Assembly: GCA_029940235.1 (NCBI GenBank)
Contig: JAOZRI010000093.1
Location: 1 to 8,117 of the forward strand
Source of the DNA: Desulfobacula sp.
GTDB taxonomy: Bacteria; Desulfobacterota; Desulfobacteria; Desulfobacterales; Desulfobacteraceae
Reading direction: 5' to 3'
DNA: 8,117 nt
This document shows positions 1-6,522 of this stretch, in pieces. Under the pieces are notes generated by a model. That model made no database searches, was not told where the DNA came from, and was given only the letters and a program-made list of their open reading frames with translations. Within the stretch, counting starts at the first letter, position 1, and every line of letters begins with the position of its first letter. A program made the translations under genes and the position numbers.

Positions 1-1
1 C

Positions 2-463
2 TTTTTTACTGGATTTTTTTATTCAAAAGAAAAATTAGGATATCTTGTAAATCAAACCATTGATCAACATAAATTAGACTCAGATTTTTCGGTAGATAAT
101 GCCATGGATTTTTTCAGAGCATCTGAGCAGAAACAATTTTGCTTTCTTCATATCAGTGGGCTTGATCAATCAGGGCCAGTTGATGGGTGGCTATCTCCCG
201 GCTATATGGAGGAATTATTTTTTATAGATGAAAGCATTGCCCCTTTAATTGAAATAGTTAAATCAAAGGGGAACTATCTTATTATAATTACAAGTGACCA
301 TGCTGGACATGGAAAAATTCATGGCAGTGATCACCCTGATGATGCCAAACTACCCCTGATAATGGTTTCTGATGTTATTAATCTTACAAAATACCAGGGA
401 ATTCAATACCATGTGACTCATCTCAAACCTATTTTAGAATCACTCCTTCAACATAATCTATGA
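2..463 (+). CDS. Alkaline-phosphatase-superfamily phosphodiesterase/nucleotide pyrophosphatase-like protein, C-terminal part (5' end outside window)
   Basis: The reading frame is open to the left edge with no stop, so the ATG at 104 is probably internal and the gene is partial. About 153 residues are visible. They carry the C-terminal metal-site motifs of the type I phosphodiesterase/alkaline phosphatase superfamily: a hydrophobic strand leading to GLDQSG (about 158-175), the downstream GW-S-x-x-Y segment, then TSDHAGHG (about 290-313) and HGSDHPDD followed by a short hydrophobic strand (about 320-364). In this family the SDH aspartate and histidine and the later HG histidine bind two metal ions, and the nucleophile Thr/Ser lies further upstream, not visible here. 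The usual D-x-x-G-H motif reads DQSGP, so the expected histidine ligand is proline (codon 176-178). No membrane segment is seen in the visible part. The substrate cannot be told. The stop TGA abuts the stop of the convergent neighbour. Confidence 0.8.
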   Translation, partial: FFTGFFYSKEKLGYLVNQTIDQHKLDSDFSVDNAMDFFRASEQKQFCFLHISGLDQSGPVDGWLSPGYMEELFFIDESIAPLIEIVKSKGNYLIIITSDHAGHGKIHGSDHPDDAKLPLIMVSDVINLTKYQGIQYHVTHLKPILESLLQHNL

Positions 464-1567
464 TTAATTCATCAAAAGACCGCAAATACCTTTCTTTTGA
501 TGGGTCATACCCTTATTGATATGAGTAGTTTTGCCATTTTTAAAACCTTCTTTAAAAGCTCCGGATGAGGTCTGGTGTCTACCATATTTTACTTTTTTTA
601 ATTTTGGGAAAAGCCTGGATATTTCTATCTGGTTATCTTTCTCCATTAATGATTTAACTGTTTTCACAGGAAGGGAAGAATTTTTATTCTTTTGCATCCC
701 TGAATTTTTAAATACTGTTTTGTGATTATGCTCAATTCCAGCAATGAAACCCATGGCAAAAGAAATTTTTTCTCCCCTTTGAGTTCTGTTTTCTTTTTTA
801 AAATCCTGCCAAAGGGTTTGACATGTATCAAGAAGAAAATGATAGACATATTCTGCAACTTTTAAAGATTCTCTCTGTCCAACCAGGACAATACTTTTAT
901 AAATGACATTATCTTGAGCATGGTATGTATTAGATGTTAAACAATTCACATAATAATGATTTTTAAGAATAGATAAGATGGCTCTTTGGATACTTTCAAT
1001 GCGTTTTTTTTTATGACAAATTGTAAGGTATTTAATGTCTGGATTATTATCTCCAGTATGGATTTGCTGAAGATTATATTTATTGAGCAAATAATTTGCT
1101 TTTCGTAAAGCTGATTGCGCTTCTGCTTCATTGTTTGATTGCCCAAGAGACATAAGCTTTTTAACTCTTTTTAACATTTTTTGGGCATCTGCAGGAAGTT
1201 CGTCTTTGAATGATTGCAGTTTTTTATTGTAATCTGTATTACCTGCAATAAAAAATGGATGTACTCCTAATATGGCACAAGCTTTTTTAAAATATTTTCC
1301 ATGTGTATCTGCGTTATTATAAAATTTAGAAACATACTGATGTGCCATTTCATGTTTTAGAACCTCTAATACAATATCCCAGATTTCATTTTTTATCAGA
1401 TGGCTTGATATCGAGAGAGTCTTGTCTTTGTCACTCCATAAACCAAGTGTTTTTTTGCCGGAAGATATATTGATTGTTGGTGTTGTAAGAGTTACTCCAT
1501 ATCTCCATGAAATATCCCTGTGTTCCTTTAAAAGCTGTGCTGCCCATTTAATTTCAATACTTTTCAT
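464..1567 (-). CDS. SprT-like zinc metalloprotease domain fused to a DUF2786 region
   Basis: Counting from the ATG at 1567 the protein has 367 residues. Residues about 1-110 resemble a SprT-like domain: an N-terminal helix, then the zinc-protease motif HEMAH (H72, E73, H76) and a following THGKYFKKA segment whose H89 is the likely third zinc ligand. Residues about 127-167 match DUF2786, with the KRVKKLMSLGQS start and a KANYLLNKYNL end. The rest (about 175-290) looks like the domain usually found behind DUF2786, followed by a basic tail rich in Lys and Gly. SprT-like proteins are metal-dependent proteases, and the eukaryotic member SPRTN acts on DNA-protein crosslinks; the job of this bacterial fusion is not known. 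The frame opens further upstream to a GTG at 1651 (395 residues). I prefer 1567 because family-like sequence begins there, but no Shine-Dalgarno precedes either start. It is cytoplasmic as far as seen and transcribed alone, convergent with its left neighbour. Confidence 0.8.
   Translation of the reverse strand: MKSIEIKWAAQLLKEHRDISWRYGVTLTTPTINISSGKKTLGLWSDKDKTLSISSHLIKNEIWDIVLEVLKHEMAHQYVSKFYNNADTHGKYFKKACAILGVHPFFIAGNTDYNKKLQSFKDELPADAQKMLKRVKKLMSLGQSNNEAEAQSALRKANYLLNKYNLQQIHTGDNNPDIKYLTICHKKKRIESIQRAILSILKNHYYVNCLTSNTYHAQDNVIYKSIVLVGQRESLKVAEYVYHFLLDTCQTLWQDFKKENRTQRGEKISFAMGFIAGIEHNHKTVFKNSGMQKNKNSSLPVKTVKSLMEKDNQIEISRLFPKLKKVKYGRHQTSSGAFKEGFKNGKTTHINKGMTHQKKGICGLLMN
470..502. terminator. 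Perfect 10-bp inverted repeat at the convergent gene junction (possible bidirectional terminator)
   Basis: CATCAAAAGA at 470-479 is the exact reverse complement of TCTTTTGATG at 493-502, with a 13-nt loop. It begins 7 nt after the stop of the plus-strand phosphodiesterase gene and lies inside the last codons of the minus-strand gene. Its position suits a transcription end for the plus gene. Neither side is followed by a clear run of T, so it is not a textbook intrinsic terminator; it may instead stabilise the 3' ends or be fortuitous. Confidence 0.4.
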
Positions 1568-1582
1568 ATTATTATAAATTTT

Positions 1583-1630
1583 AAAACCCACACGGGGTTT
1601 TTTATCATTCACCCCAGCCGAAAACCGGGT
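1583..1630 (-). promoter_or_regulatory. Possible structured leader upstream of the SprT/DUF2786 gene
   Basis: Read on the minus strand, this G/C-rich patch in AT-rich surroundings holds four complementary blocks: ACCC (1630-1627), GGGGT (1615-1611), AAAACCCC (1601-1594) and GGGTTTT (1589-1583). The third and fourth form a perfect 7-bp hairpin (AAAACCC/GGGTTTT, 5-nt loop) ending 15 nt before the ATG at 1567. The second and third can pair instead (GGGG/CCCC), which would exclude that hairpin. This is the layout of an attenuator-like switch, but no known riboswitch class is recognised. If translation starts at the GTG at 1651, the patch is coding. Confidence 0.25.
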
Positions 1631-1685
1631 TGTACAGCTTTTTAAAACCACCTATTTAGGGAAATATTCCTGTTTTTAAAAAATA

Positions 1686-1723
1686 ATTATATTATAAAAT
1701 AAGTTAAACTTCTATTTTGTAAA
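1686..1723 (-). promoter_or_regulatory. Candidate promoter of the SprT/DUF2786 gene
   Basis: On the minus strand two overlapping TATAAT hexamers occur (1696-1691 and 1691-1686), matching the sigma70 -10 consensus. The nearest -35-like hexamer, TTTACA (1723-1718), is 21 nt from the first, which is longer than the usual 16-18. Transcription would start near 1680, giving a leader of about 30 nt to the GTG at 1651 or about 110 nt to the ATG at 1567. The region is very AT-rich, so chance matches are likely. Confidence 0.3.
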
Positions 1724-1838
1724 GAGAGTAATGTTTAAGTTTGAATTGTTTTTGGTGTGACTCCAGGATGGTTTTATTATTGTACATGACTTTCATCCAA
1801 TAAACATCAAGATTCAGGGCAAAAAGGCTTTTCAAATA

Positions 1839-1867
1839 TTGCATAAACCCTTAAATTATGCTATTTA
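1839..1867 (+). promoter_or_regulatory. Candidate sigma70-type promoter of the tRNA-Arg/U32 unit
   Basis: TTGCAT (1839-1844) and TATTTA (1862-1867) are separated by exactly 17 nt. A start about 7 nt downstream gives a leader of roughly 15 nt before the mature tRNA 5' end at 1889, a normal distance for a tRNA gene. The rest of the gap back to the minus-strand promoter (about 1724-1838) holds nothing recognisable beyond very short open frames. Confidence 0.5.
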
Positions 1868-1888
1868 AGACCAACTTTAAACACAAAT

Positions 1889-1963
1889 GCCCCCGTAGCT
1901 CAGTGGATAGAGCATAGGATTCCTAATCCTTGAGCGCAGGTTCGATTCCTGCCGGGGGCACCA
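1889..1963 (+). tRNA. tRNA-Arg (anticodon CCU), CCA encoded
   Basis: A complete cloverleaf can be folded by eye. The acceptor stem GCCCCCG (1889-1895) pairs fully with CGGGGGC (1953-1959), followed by discriminator A1960 and an encoded CCA (1961-1963). The D stem is GCTC/GAGC (1898-1901, 1910-1913). The anticodon loop TTCCTAA (1920-1926) carries CCT at 1922-1924, which reads the arginine codon AGG. The variable loop has 4 nt and the T arm is GCAGG-TTCGATT-CCTGC (1936-1952). The first anticodon-stem pair (1915 with 1931, positions 27-43) is a U-U mismatch; the other four pairs are canonical. A U32-family gene starts 16 nt after the CCA, so a joint transcript is likely. Confidence 0.96.
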
Positions 1964-1979
1964 GACAGCTCTCAAGAAT

Positions 1980-3212
1980 ATGCCGACAAAAATAATAGAA
2001 AAAAAAGCAAAGCCAGAACTTCTTGCACCGGCTGGAAATTTCGAAAAATTAGAAATCGCCGTCCACTATGGTGCTGATGCAGTATATCTTGCAGGTAAGG
2101 ATTTCAGCCTGAGAAATTTTTCAGGTAATTTTACAGATGAAGAACTCATTGATGCAGTTGCTTTTGCCCATGATAATAATGTAAAGATCTATCTTGCCTG
2201 TAATATTTATTCAAGGAACAGTGATCAAAAAGCCATTGAAACTTTTCTATATAAAGCAGGTAAGATTGCTCCAGATGCAATTATTATATCTGATCCTGGT
2301 ATAATAAGGATGGCACAAAATATTATACCCGATGTGGATATTCATTTGAGCACCCAGGCAAATACCACAAATATCAATGCGGTAAAATTCTGGCATGACC
2401 TTGGAATTAAACGGGTTAACCTTGCAAGAGAGCTATCGTTTGATGAAATAACTGAGATTTCCAATACCTGTGAGATAGAGACAGAAACATTTATTCATGG
2501 TGCCATGTGTGTCTCTTATTCAGGGAGATGTCTGTTAAGTAATGTTTTAAGTGGCAGGGACAGCAATCAGGGGCTTTGCAGCCATCCATGCCGGTGGAAA
2601 TACTCGGTTGTTGAAGAGCTGCGGCCAAATGTTTATCATTCGCTCATGGAAGATGACAGAGGCTCATATATCTTTAATTCCAAAGATTTGTGCATGATTG
2701 AGCATATTCCACAACTTGTTAATGCAAATATAAGATCCTTGAAAATTGAAGGCAGAATGAAGGGCGTAAATTATCTTGCTTCAGTTGTTAAAACATATAG
2801 AAATGCGATTGATGCTTTCATTGATTCACCTGAAAATTATAAAACAGATCCAGACTGGATTGATAATCTTTACCAGGTTTTTCACAGGGAATATTGTACT
2901 GGATTCTATTTTGGAAAATCAGACGAACAGGCCCCAAACTATAAAAACAGACATCAGGGGAAAATTCATAGTTTTATCGGGAAGATAATCAAAAGTAACA
3001 GCGATAAAAGTTATCTGGTAGAGATACGTAACAAACTTACGATGGATGATATGATTGAAGTGATATCGCCATTGGGATATCTTGAGAAAACTAGAATTAT
3101 AAAACTACTTGATACTGATAAAAATCAAGTGGAGGCTGTGCATCCAAACACATCTGCTCTGCTTTATCTTGAAATTCAATGTCAACCCAATGATATCGTG
3201 CGCAAATTATGA
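1980..3212 (+). CDS. trhP: Peptidase U32-family protein, TrhP/YegQ-like tRNA U34 hydroxylation factor
   Basis: The 410 residues carry the U32 hallmarks: PELLAPAGN near the start (12-20), GADAVYLAG (31-39), and the U32 signature ETFIHGAMCVSYSGRC (169-184). Cysteines C177, C184, C200, C204 and C238 (in NSKDLC) include the set that binds an iron-sulfur cluster in related proteins. A small C-terminal U32 domain follows from about residue 322. Proteins called U32 peptidases are now known to act mostly in hydroxylation: TrhP (YegQ, Bacillus YrrO) makes 5-hydroxyuridine at tRNA U34, RlhA modifies 23S rRNA, and UbiU/UbiV act in anaerobic ubiquinone synthesis. The length and C-terminal domain fit TrhP best; RlhA is much longer and UbiU shorter. 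The next methionine is residue 111, so the ATG at 1980 is the only reasonable start, although the Shine-Dalgarno is weak. It begins 16 nt behind tRNA-Arg, with no room for a separate promoter unless that overlaps the tRNA. The exact substrate remains inferred. Confidence 0.85.
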   Translation: MPTKIIEKKAKPELLAPAGNFEKLEIAVHYGADAVYLAGKDFSLRNFSGNFTDEELIDAVAFAHDNNVKIYLACNIYSRNSDQKAIETFLYKAGKIAPDAIIISDPGIIRMAQNIIPDVDIHLSTQANTTNINAVKFWHDLGIKRVNLARELSFDEITEISNTCEIETETFIHGAMCVSYSGRCLLSNVLSGRDSNQGLCSHPCRWKYSVVEELRPNVYHSLMEDDRGSYIFNSKDLCMIEHIPQLVNANIRSLKIEGRMKGVNYLASVVKTYRNAIDAFIDSPENYKTDPDWIDNLYQVFHREYCTGFYFGKSDEQAPNYKNRHQGKIHSFIGKIIKSNSDKSYLVEIRNKLTMDDMIEVISPLGYLEKTRIIKLLDTDKNQVEAVHPNTSALLYLEIQCQPNDIVRKL

Positions 3213-3239
3213 AAATAACCTGTTTTAGCGATTCTTGGT

Positions 3240-3277
3240 TTGACATTTTAACATTTATTATATAGGTTGTTTACTAT
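3240..3277 (+). promoter_or_regulatory. Candidate promoter(s) of the cheA-cheW-cheB operon
   Basis: The 123-nt gap before cheA has a consensus -35, TTGACA (3240-3245), with TAGGTT at 17 nt (3263-3268) as a modest -10. An overlapping second option is TTAACA (3248-3253) with TACTAT at 18 nt (3272-3277). Neither sigma54 nor sigma28 (flagellar) elements were seen here. A leader of about 55-65 nt to the cheA start would follow. No clear terminator for the upstream U32 gene was found, so read-through is possible. Confidence 0.45.
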
Positions 3278-3323
3278 TAAAGTTTTATAGGCAGTATTTA
3301 ATATTTCAATATTCAATCCTTTC

Positions 3324-3328
3324 AGGAG
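3324..3328 (+). promoter_or_regulatory. Ribosome binding site of cheA
   Basis: AGGAG lies 7 nt before the ATG at 3336, a strong Shine-Dalgarno at normal spacing that fixes the cheA start. Confidence 0.85.
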
Positions 3329-3335
3329 ATTTGAC

Positions 3336-6300
3336 ATGTTTGAAGACGACGAAACCCTGCAAATGTATATTGAGGAATCACTGGATCATCTTGGTGATAT
3401 AGAGAGTGATCTTTTAACCATTGAAGAAGGTGGCGCAGACATAGATGTTGACCTTGTAAACAATGTCTTCAGGGCTGCCCACTCCATTAAAGGCGGGGCA
3501 GGCTTCATGGGATTGACTACCATAAAAGATCTTGCCCACCATCTGGAGAATGTTCTTGGTCTTGTCAGAACCAAAGAGATGATTCCGGATTCACATAAAA
3601 TCAGTGTTCTGTTAAAGGGTTTTGACGAGCTTGAAAATCTTTTAAATAATATTCAAGAAAGCAATGATGTTGATGTCTCAGATCATGTTGAAGCATTGGA
3701 AGGCCTTATCAGCCCTTCAGCATCGGAAGAACAGCTCGAGGAAGCTTCAGAAATAATTTCTGAGCGGGTAGATATTATTATTAAAGATGGCAGAGTATTT
3801 GCAAACACTCCTGTTTCAGCAATTGAAAAAATGAAATCAGAAGGAAAAAATTTATTTCTTGTAGAATATGATGTACCCCAGGATAGCAAGACTGAAGATA
3901 AAATTCCCGCAGATATTTTAGAGAACCTGAAAAAAACCGGTGCCATCATTGAATCCAGGGTTGCTGCTCAATCAGAGGGAAGGATACAATTTCAGCTTCT
4001 TTATGCATCTATTATTGAAGATGACATGGCTGAAACCCTGTTTAATATCGATAAAAAATATATCCATTCAATATCAGATGATATGATTGTAACCACCAGT
4101 GTGGCAGATGTGAATGCTGAACCTGCTGCCATGCCTTGTTTAGAAAAGCAGGATGTATCTCCAGTAACAGCCCCCAAACAAGCTGCTGTTGCAGCTGAAC
4201 CTGTCAAAGTAAAACCAGTAAAAACAAAACCAAAAGCAAAAAAGGCAACCTCTAAAAAAGCTGCTGTTTCCACCACAAAGCCTCAAACATCACTAAGAGT
4301 AAATGTTGGGCTTCTTGATACTTTAATGAATCTTGCAGGCGAACTTGTTTTAAGCCGTAATCAACTGCTCCAGGGCATTAACTCTTCCAATACAAAAGCT
4401 GCTGAGCTCTCCAGTCAGAGAATTGATATGATAACCTCTGAGCTGCAGGAAGCAATCATGAGAACAAGGATGCAGCCCATTGGCAATATCTTGAATAAGT
4501 TTACAAGGGTTGTCAGGGATTTGTCCCAGCAGCTTGGAAAGACCATTGATCTTGTAATTGAAGGAAAAGATGTAGAATTGGATAAAACAATTCTTGAATC
4601 CATTAATGACCCTTTAACCCATCTTGTTAGAAACTCTGTTGACCATGGTATTGAAATTCCTGAAATAAGAGAGCAGACGGGAAAAGAACCCACAGGAAAG
4701 ATAGTATTAAAAGCTTACCATGATGCAGGTCAGGTTAATATTGTTATCATTGATGATGGTAAAGGGCTTGATCCTGACAAGATGGCTGTTGCTGCTGTTG
4801 AAAAAGGACTGTTGACTGAACAGCAGGTTGATGAGATGACAGATAAACAGAAAACTGAACTCATTATGCTGCCAGGATTTTCAACGGCAAAAGAGGTAAC
4901 AGATGTGTCAGGCCGTGGAGTTGGCATGGATGTTGTCACAACCAATATTGAAACTCTCGGTGGTATTATTGATTTGGATTCAAAACCTGGAGAAGGCACT
5001 ACCATACAGATTAAGCTGCCATTAACCCTTGCCATCATTCCAAGCCAGATCACCTCGGTGGGCAGCGAAAGATATGCAGTTCCCCAGGTTAATTTAAATG
5101 AGCTTTTAAGAATTCCTGCAAGCAAGATAAAAGAGAAAATTGAAAAAGTAGGAGATGCTGATGTTGTACGCCTGAGAGGTGAGCTGCTTCCACTGCTTGA
5201 TCTTTCAAAAATGCTTGGTATTGAAAGAACATATAATGATCCTGAAAAAGAGGAAGTGTGTTCAGATAGACGGGAAAATATTGCGGATAGACGATCCAGA
5301 CAGCATCATATCAATGAGGATGGTCTTATTGTAGAAACTTCTGGAGAGGAGAAAAAACCTCAAGAGAGAGAAGAAAAAGATAGAAGATACCATGCCCAAA
5401 GTGCCATGAATATTGCTGTTGTTTCAGCCGGAGTATTTAAATATGGACTTGTGGTGGATCAACTGTATGATTCAGAAGAGATTGTTGTAAAACCTGTTGG
5501 CAGGCATCTTGCTAAATGTAAAGCCTATGCCGGAGCCACCATTATGGGTGATGGTAAAGTGGCTCTTATCCTTGATATTTCAAATCTTGCTCAAATGGCA
5601 GAACTTTCAGCAGTAGCAGAGGCAGGGCAAACTGTAAAAGAAGCAGAAGAAGCTAAAGAAGCAGCTAAAGACAGAGCAGCACTTTTGACATTTAAAAACG
5701 GTGAAACTGAACATTTTGCAGCTCCCCTTAATATTGTTGAACGTATTGAAAGAATCAAAACTTCAAGTATTGAACAGCTTGGTGACAGAAAAGTTGTACA
5801 ATACAGAGGTGGTGCCTTACCACTTTATGAATTATCACAGGTTGCTGATTTTACTGAACTGCCAGAAAGAGAGCAGCAGGAAGTCATTGTTTTTAAGATA
5901 AAAGACAGGGAGCTTGGTCTCATGGTAACACCACCTGTGGATGCCCTTGAAGTAACGCTTGATGTGGATGAAGACACACTTAAACAATCGGCAATAAGTG
6001 GTTCAATGATTATCAATGAACACACAACTCTTCTTGTTGATATATTTGAAATGGTAAAAATTCTAAATCCTGACTGGTTTAAAGAGGAAGCAAAAGTTGC
6101 CCAAAAAATGGCAAAATCCGGTAAGAAAACCCTGTTATTTGCCGAAGACTCAGCATTTTTTAGAAATCAGGTGAAAACCTTTATGGAAGACGATGGTTTT
6201 ACAGTTCTCGAAGCTGAGGATGGCCGTATTGCCTGGGAGCTTTTAAAAGAGAGGGTTGATAACATTGATCTTGTGGTGACTGACCTTGAAATGCCTAATA

Positions 6301-6497
6301 TGGACGGGTTTGAATTGACACAAAAAATTAAGGCGGACCCTAAATACTCTCACCTTGATGTCATAGCACTGACATCCCTTGCAAGCGAAGCCCACATAGA
6401 AAAAGGCAAAAAAGTTGGTATTGATGAGTATGAGATTAAACTTGACAGAGAGAGACTGATGAAAGTAATCAGAAAATATCTCAATTTAAGTAAATAA
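3336..6497 (+). CDS. cheA: Chemotaxis histidine kinase CheA with two CheW-like domains and a C-terminal receiver
   Basis: This 1053-residue hybrid kinase starts with an Hpt domain (about 1-105; phosphorylation site H49 in AAHSIKGGAG). A P2-like alpha/beta region follows (about 143-250), then an Ala/Pro/Lys-rich linker (about 275-318). The dimerisation domain (about 320-385) leads into the HATPase domain: N box with NDPLTHLVRNSVDHG (424-438), DDGKGLD (473-479), FSTA (515-518), GRGVGMD (526-532) and GEGTT (552-556). The first CheW-like domain (about 567-750) is split by a charged insertion (about 630-688). A helical Glu/Ala linker leads to a second CheW-like domain (about 780-910). The receiver (about 931-1050) has D937, phosphoacceptor D983, T1013 and K1035. 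All key residues are present, so the kinase should be active. The E. coli protein has 654 residues and lacks the second CheW-like domain and the receiver. It is cytoplasmic, with no membrane segment. It passes phosphate to CheB and perhaps to its own receiver, which may act as a phosphate sink or an output. The similar size and make-up of other modular CheA proteins makes the call firm; the pathway output is unknown. Confidence 0.96.
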   Translation: MFEDDETLQMYIEESLDHLGDIESDLLTIEEGGADIDVDLVNNVFRAAHSIKGGAGFMGLTTIKDLAHHLENVLGLVRTKEMIPDSHKISVLLKGFDELENLLNNIQESNDVDVSDHVEALEGLISPSASEEQLEEASEIISERVDIIIKDGRVFANTPVSAIEKMKSEGKNLFLVEYDVPQDSKTEDKIPADILENLKKTGAIIESRVAAQSEGRIQFQLLYASIIEDDMAETLFNIDKKYIHSISDDMIVTTSVADVNAEPAAMPCLEKQDVSPVTAPKQAAVAAEPVKVKPVKTKPKAKKATSKKAAVSTTKPQTSLRVNVGLLDTLMNLAGELVLSRNQLLQGINSSNTKAAELSSQRIDMITSELQEAIMRTRMQPIGNILNKFTRVVRDLSQQLGKTIDLVIEGKDVELDKTILESINDPLTHLVRNSVDHGIEIPEIREQTGKEPTGKIVLKAYHDAGQVNIVIIDDGKGLDPDKMAVAAVEKGLLTEQQVDEMTDKQKTELIMLPGFSTAKEVTDVSGRGVGMDVVTTNIETLGGIIDLDSKPGEGTTIQIKLPLTLAIIPSQITSVGSERYAVPQVNLNELLRIPASKIKEKIEKVGDADVVRLRGELLPLLDLSKMLGIERTYNDPEKEEVCSDRRENIADRRSRQHHINEDGLIVETSGEEKKPQEREEKDRRYHAQSAMNIAVVSAGVFKYGLVVDQLYDSEEIVVKPVGRHLAKCKAYAGATIMGDGKVALILDISNLAQMAELSAVAEAGQTVKEAEEAKEAAKDRAALLTFKNGETEHFAAPLNIVERIERIKTSSIEQLGDRKVVQYRGGALPLYELSQVADFTELPEREQQEVIVFKIKDRELGLMVTPPVDALEVTLDVDEDTLKQSAISGSMIINEHTTLLVDIFEMVKILNPDWFKEEAKVAQKMAKSGKKTLLFAEDSAFFRNQVKTFMEDDGFTVLEAEDGRIAWELLKERVDNIDLVVTDLEMPNMDGFELTQKIKADPKYSHLDVIALTSLASEAHIEKGKKVGIDEYEIKLDRERLMKVIRKYLNLSK

Positions 6498-6509
6498 CCA
6501 CTTAATACA

Positions 6510-6516
6510 AAAGGAG
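6510..6516 (+). promoter_or_regulatory. Ribosome binding site of cheW
   Basis: An AAAGGAG stretch ends 6 nt before the ATG at 6523, in the 25-nt gap after the cheA stop. This strong site suggests independent, high-level initiation of cheW within the operon. Confidence 0.85.
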
Positions 6517-6522
6517 ATAAAA

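Noticed and set aside
531..725. Plus-strand 64-codon open frame opposite the SprT/DUF2786 gene
   Set aside because: It is a shadow of the minus-strand coding region, without a ribosome site or recognisable motif.
1583..1603. AAAACCC/GGGTTTT hairpin followed by T on the plus strand as an intrinsic terminator
   Set aside because: No plus-strand gene ends nearby, the tail is only two further T residues, and it lies antisense to the minus gene's leader.
1731..1760. Nine-codon open frame (ATG to TGA) preceded by a purine-rich AAAGAGAG
   Set aside because: It is too short to support from sequence, lies in AT-rich intergenic DNA, and shows no sign of coding or attenuator function.
1941..1963. 3' end of the tRNA-Arg gene as an integration (att) site
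   Set aside because: tRNA-Arg genes are common integration sites, but no second copy of the 3' end and no integrase is present in the window.
3300..3313. AATATT-TC-AATATT inverted repeat before cheA as an operator
   Set aside because: AATATT is its own reverse complement and such repeats are expected by chance in AT-rich DNA; no known operator is matched.
3386..6025. Several minus-strand open frames of 62-131 codons inside cheA (the longest at 4730-5125)
   Set aside because: They lie opposite a strongly supported coding region, have no recognisable domains, and arise from the AT-rich codon use of cheA.
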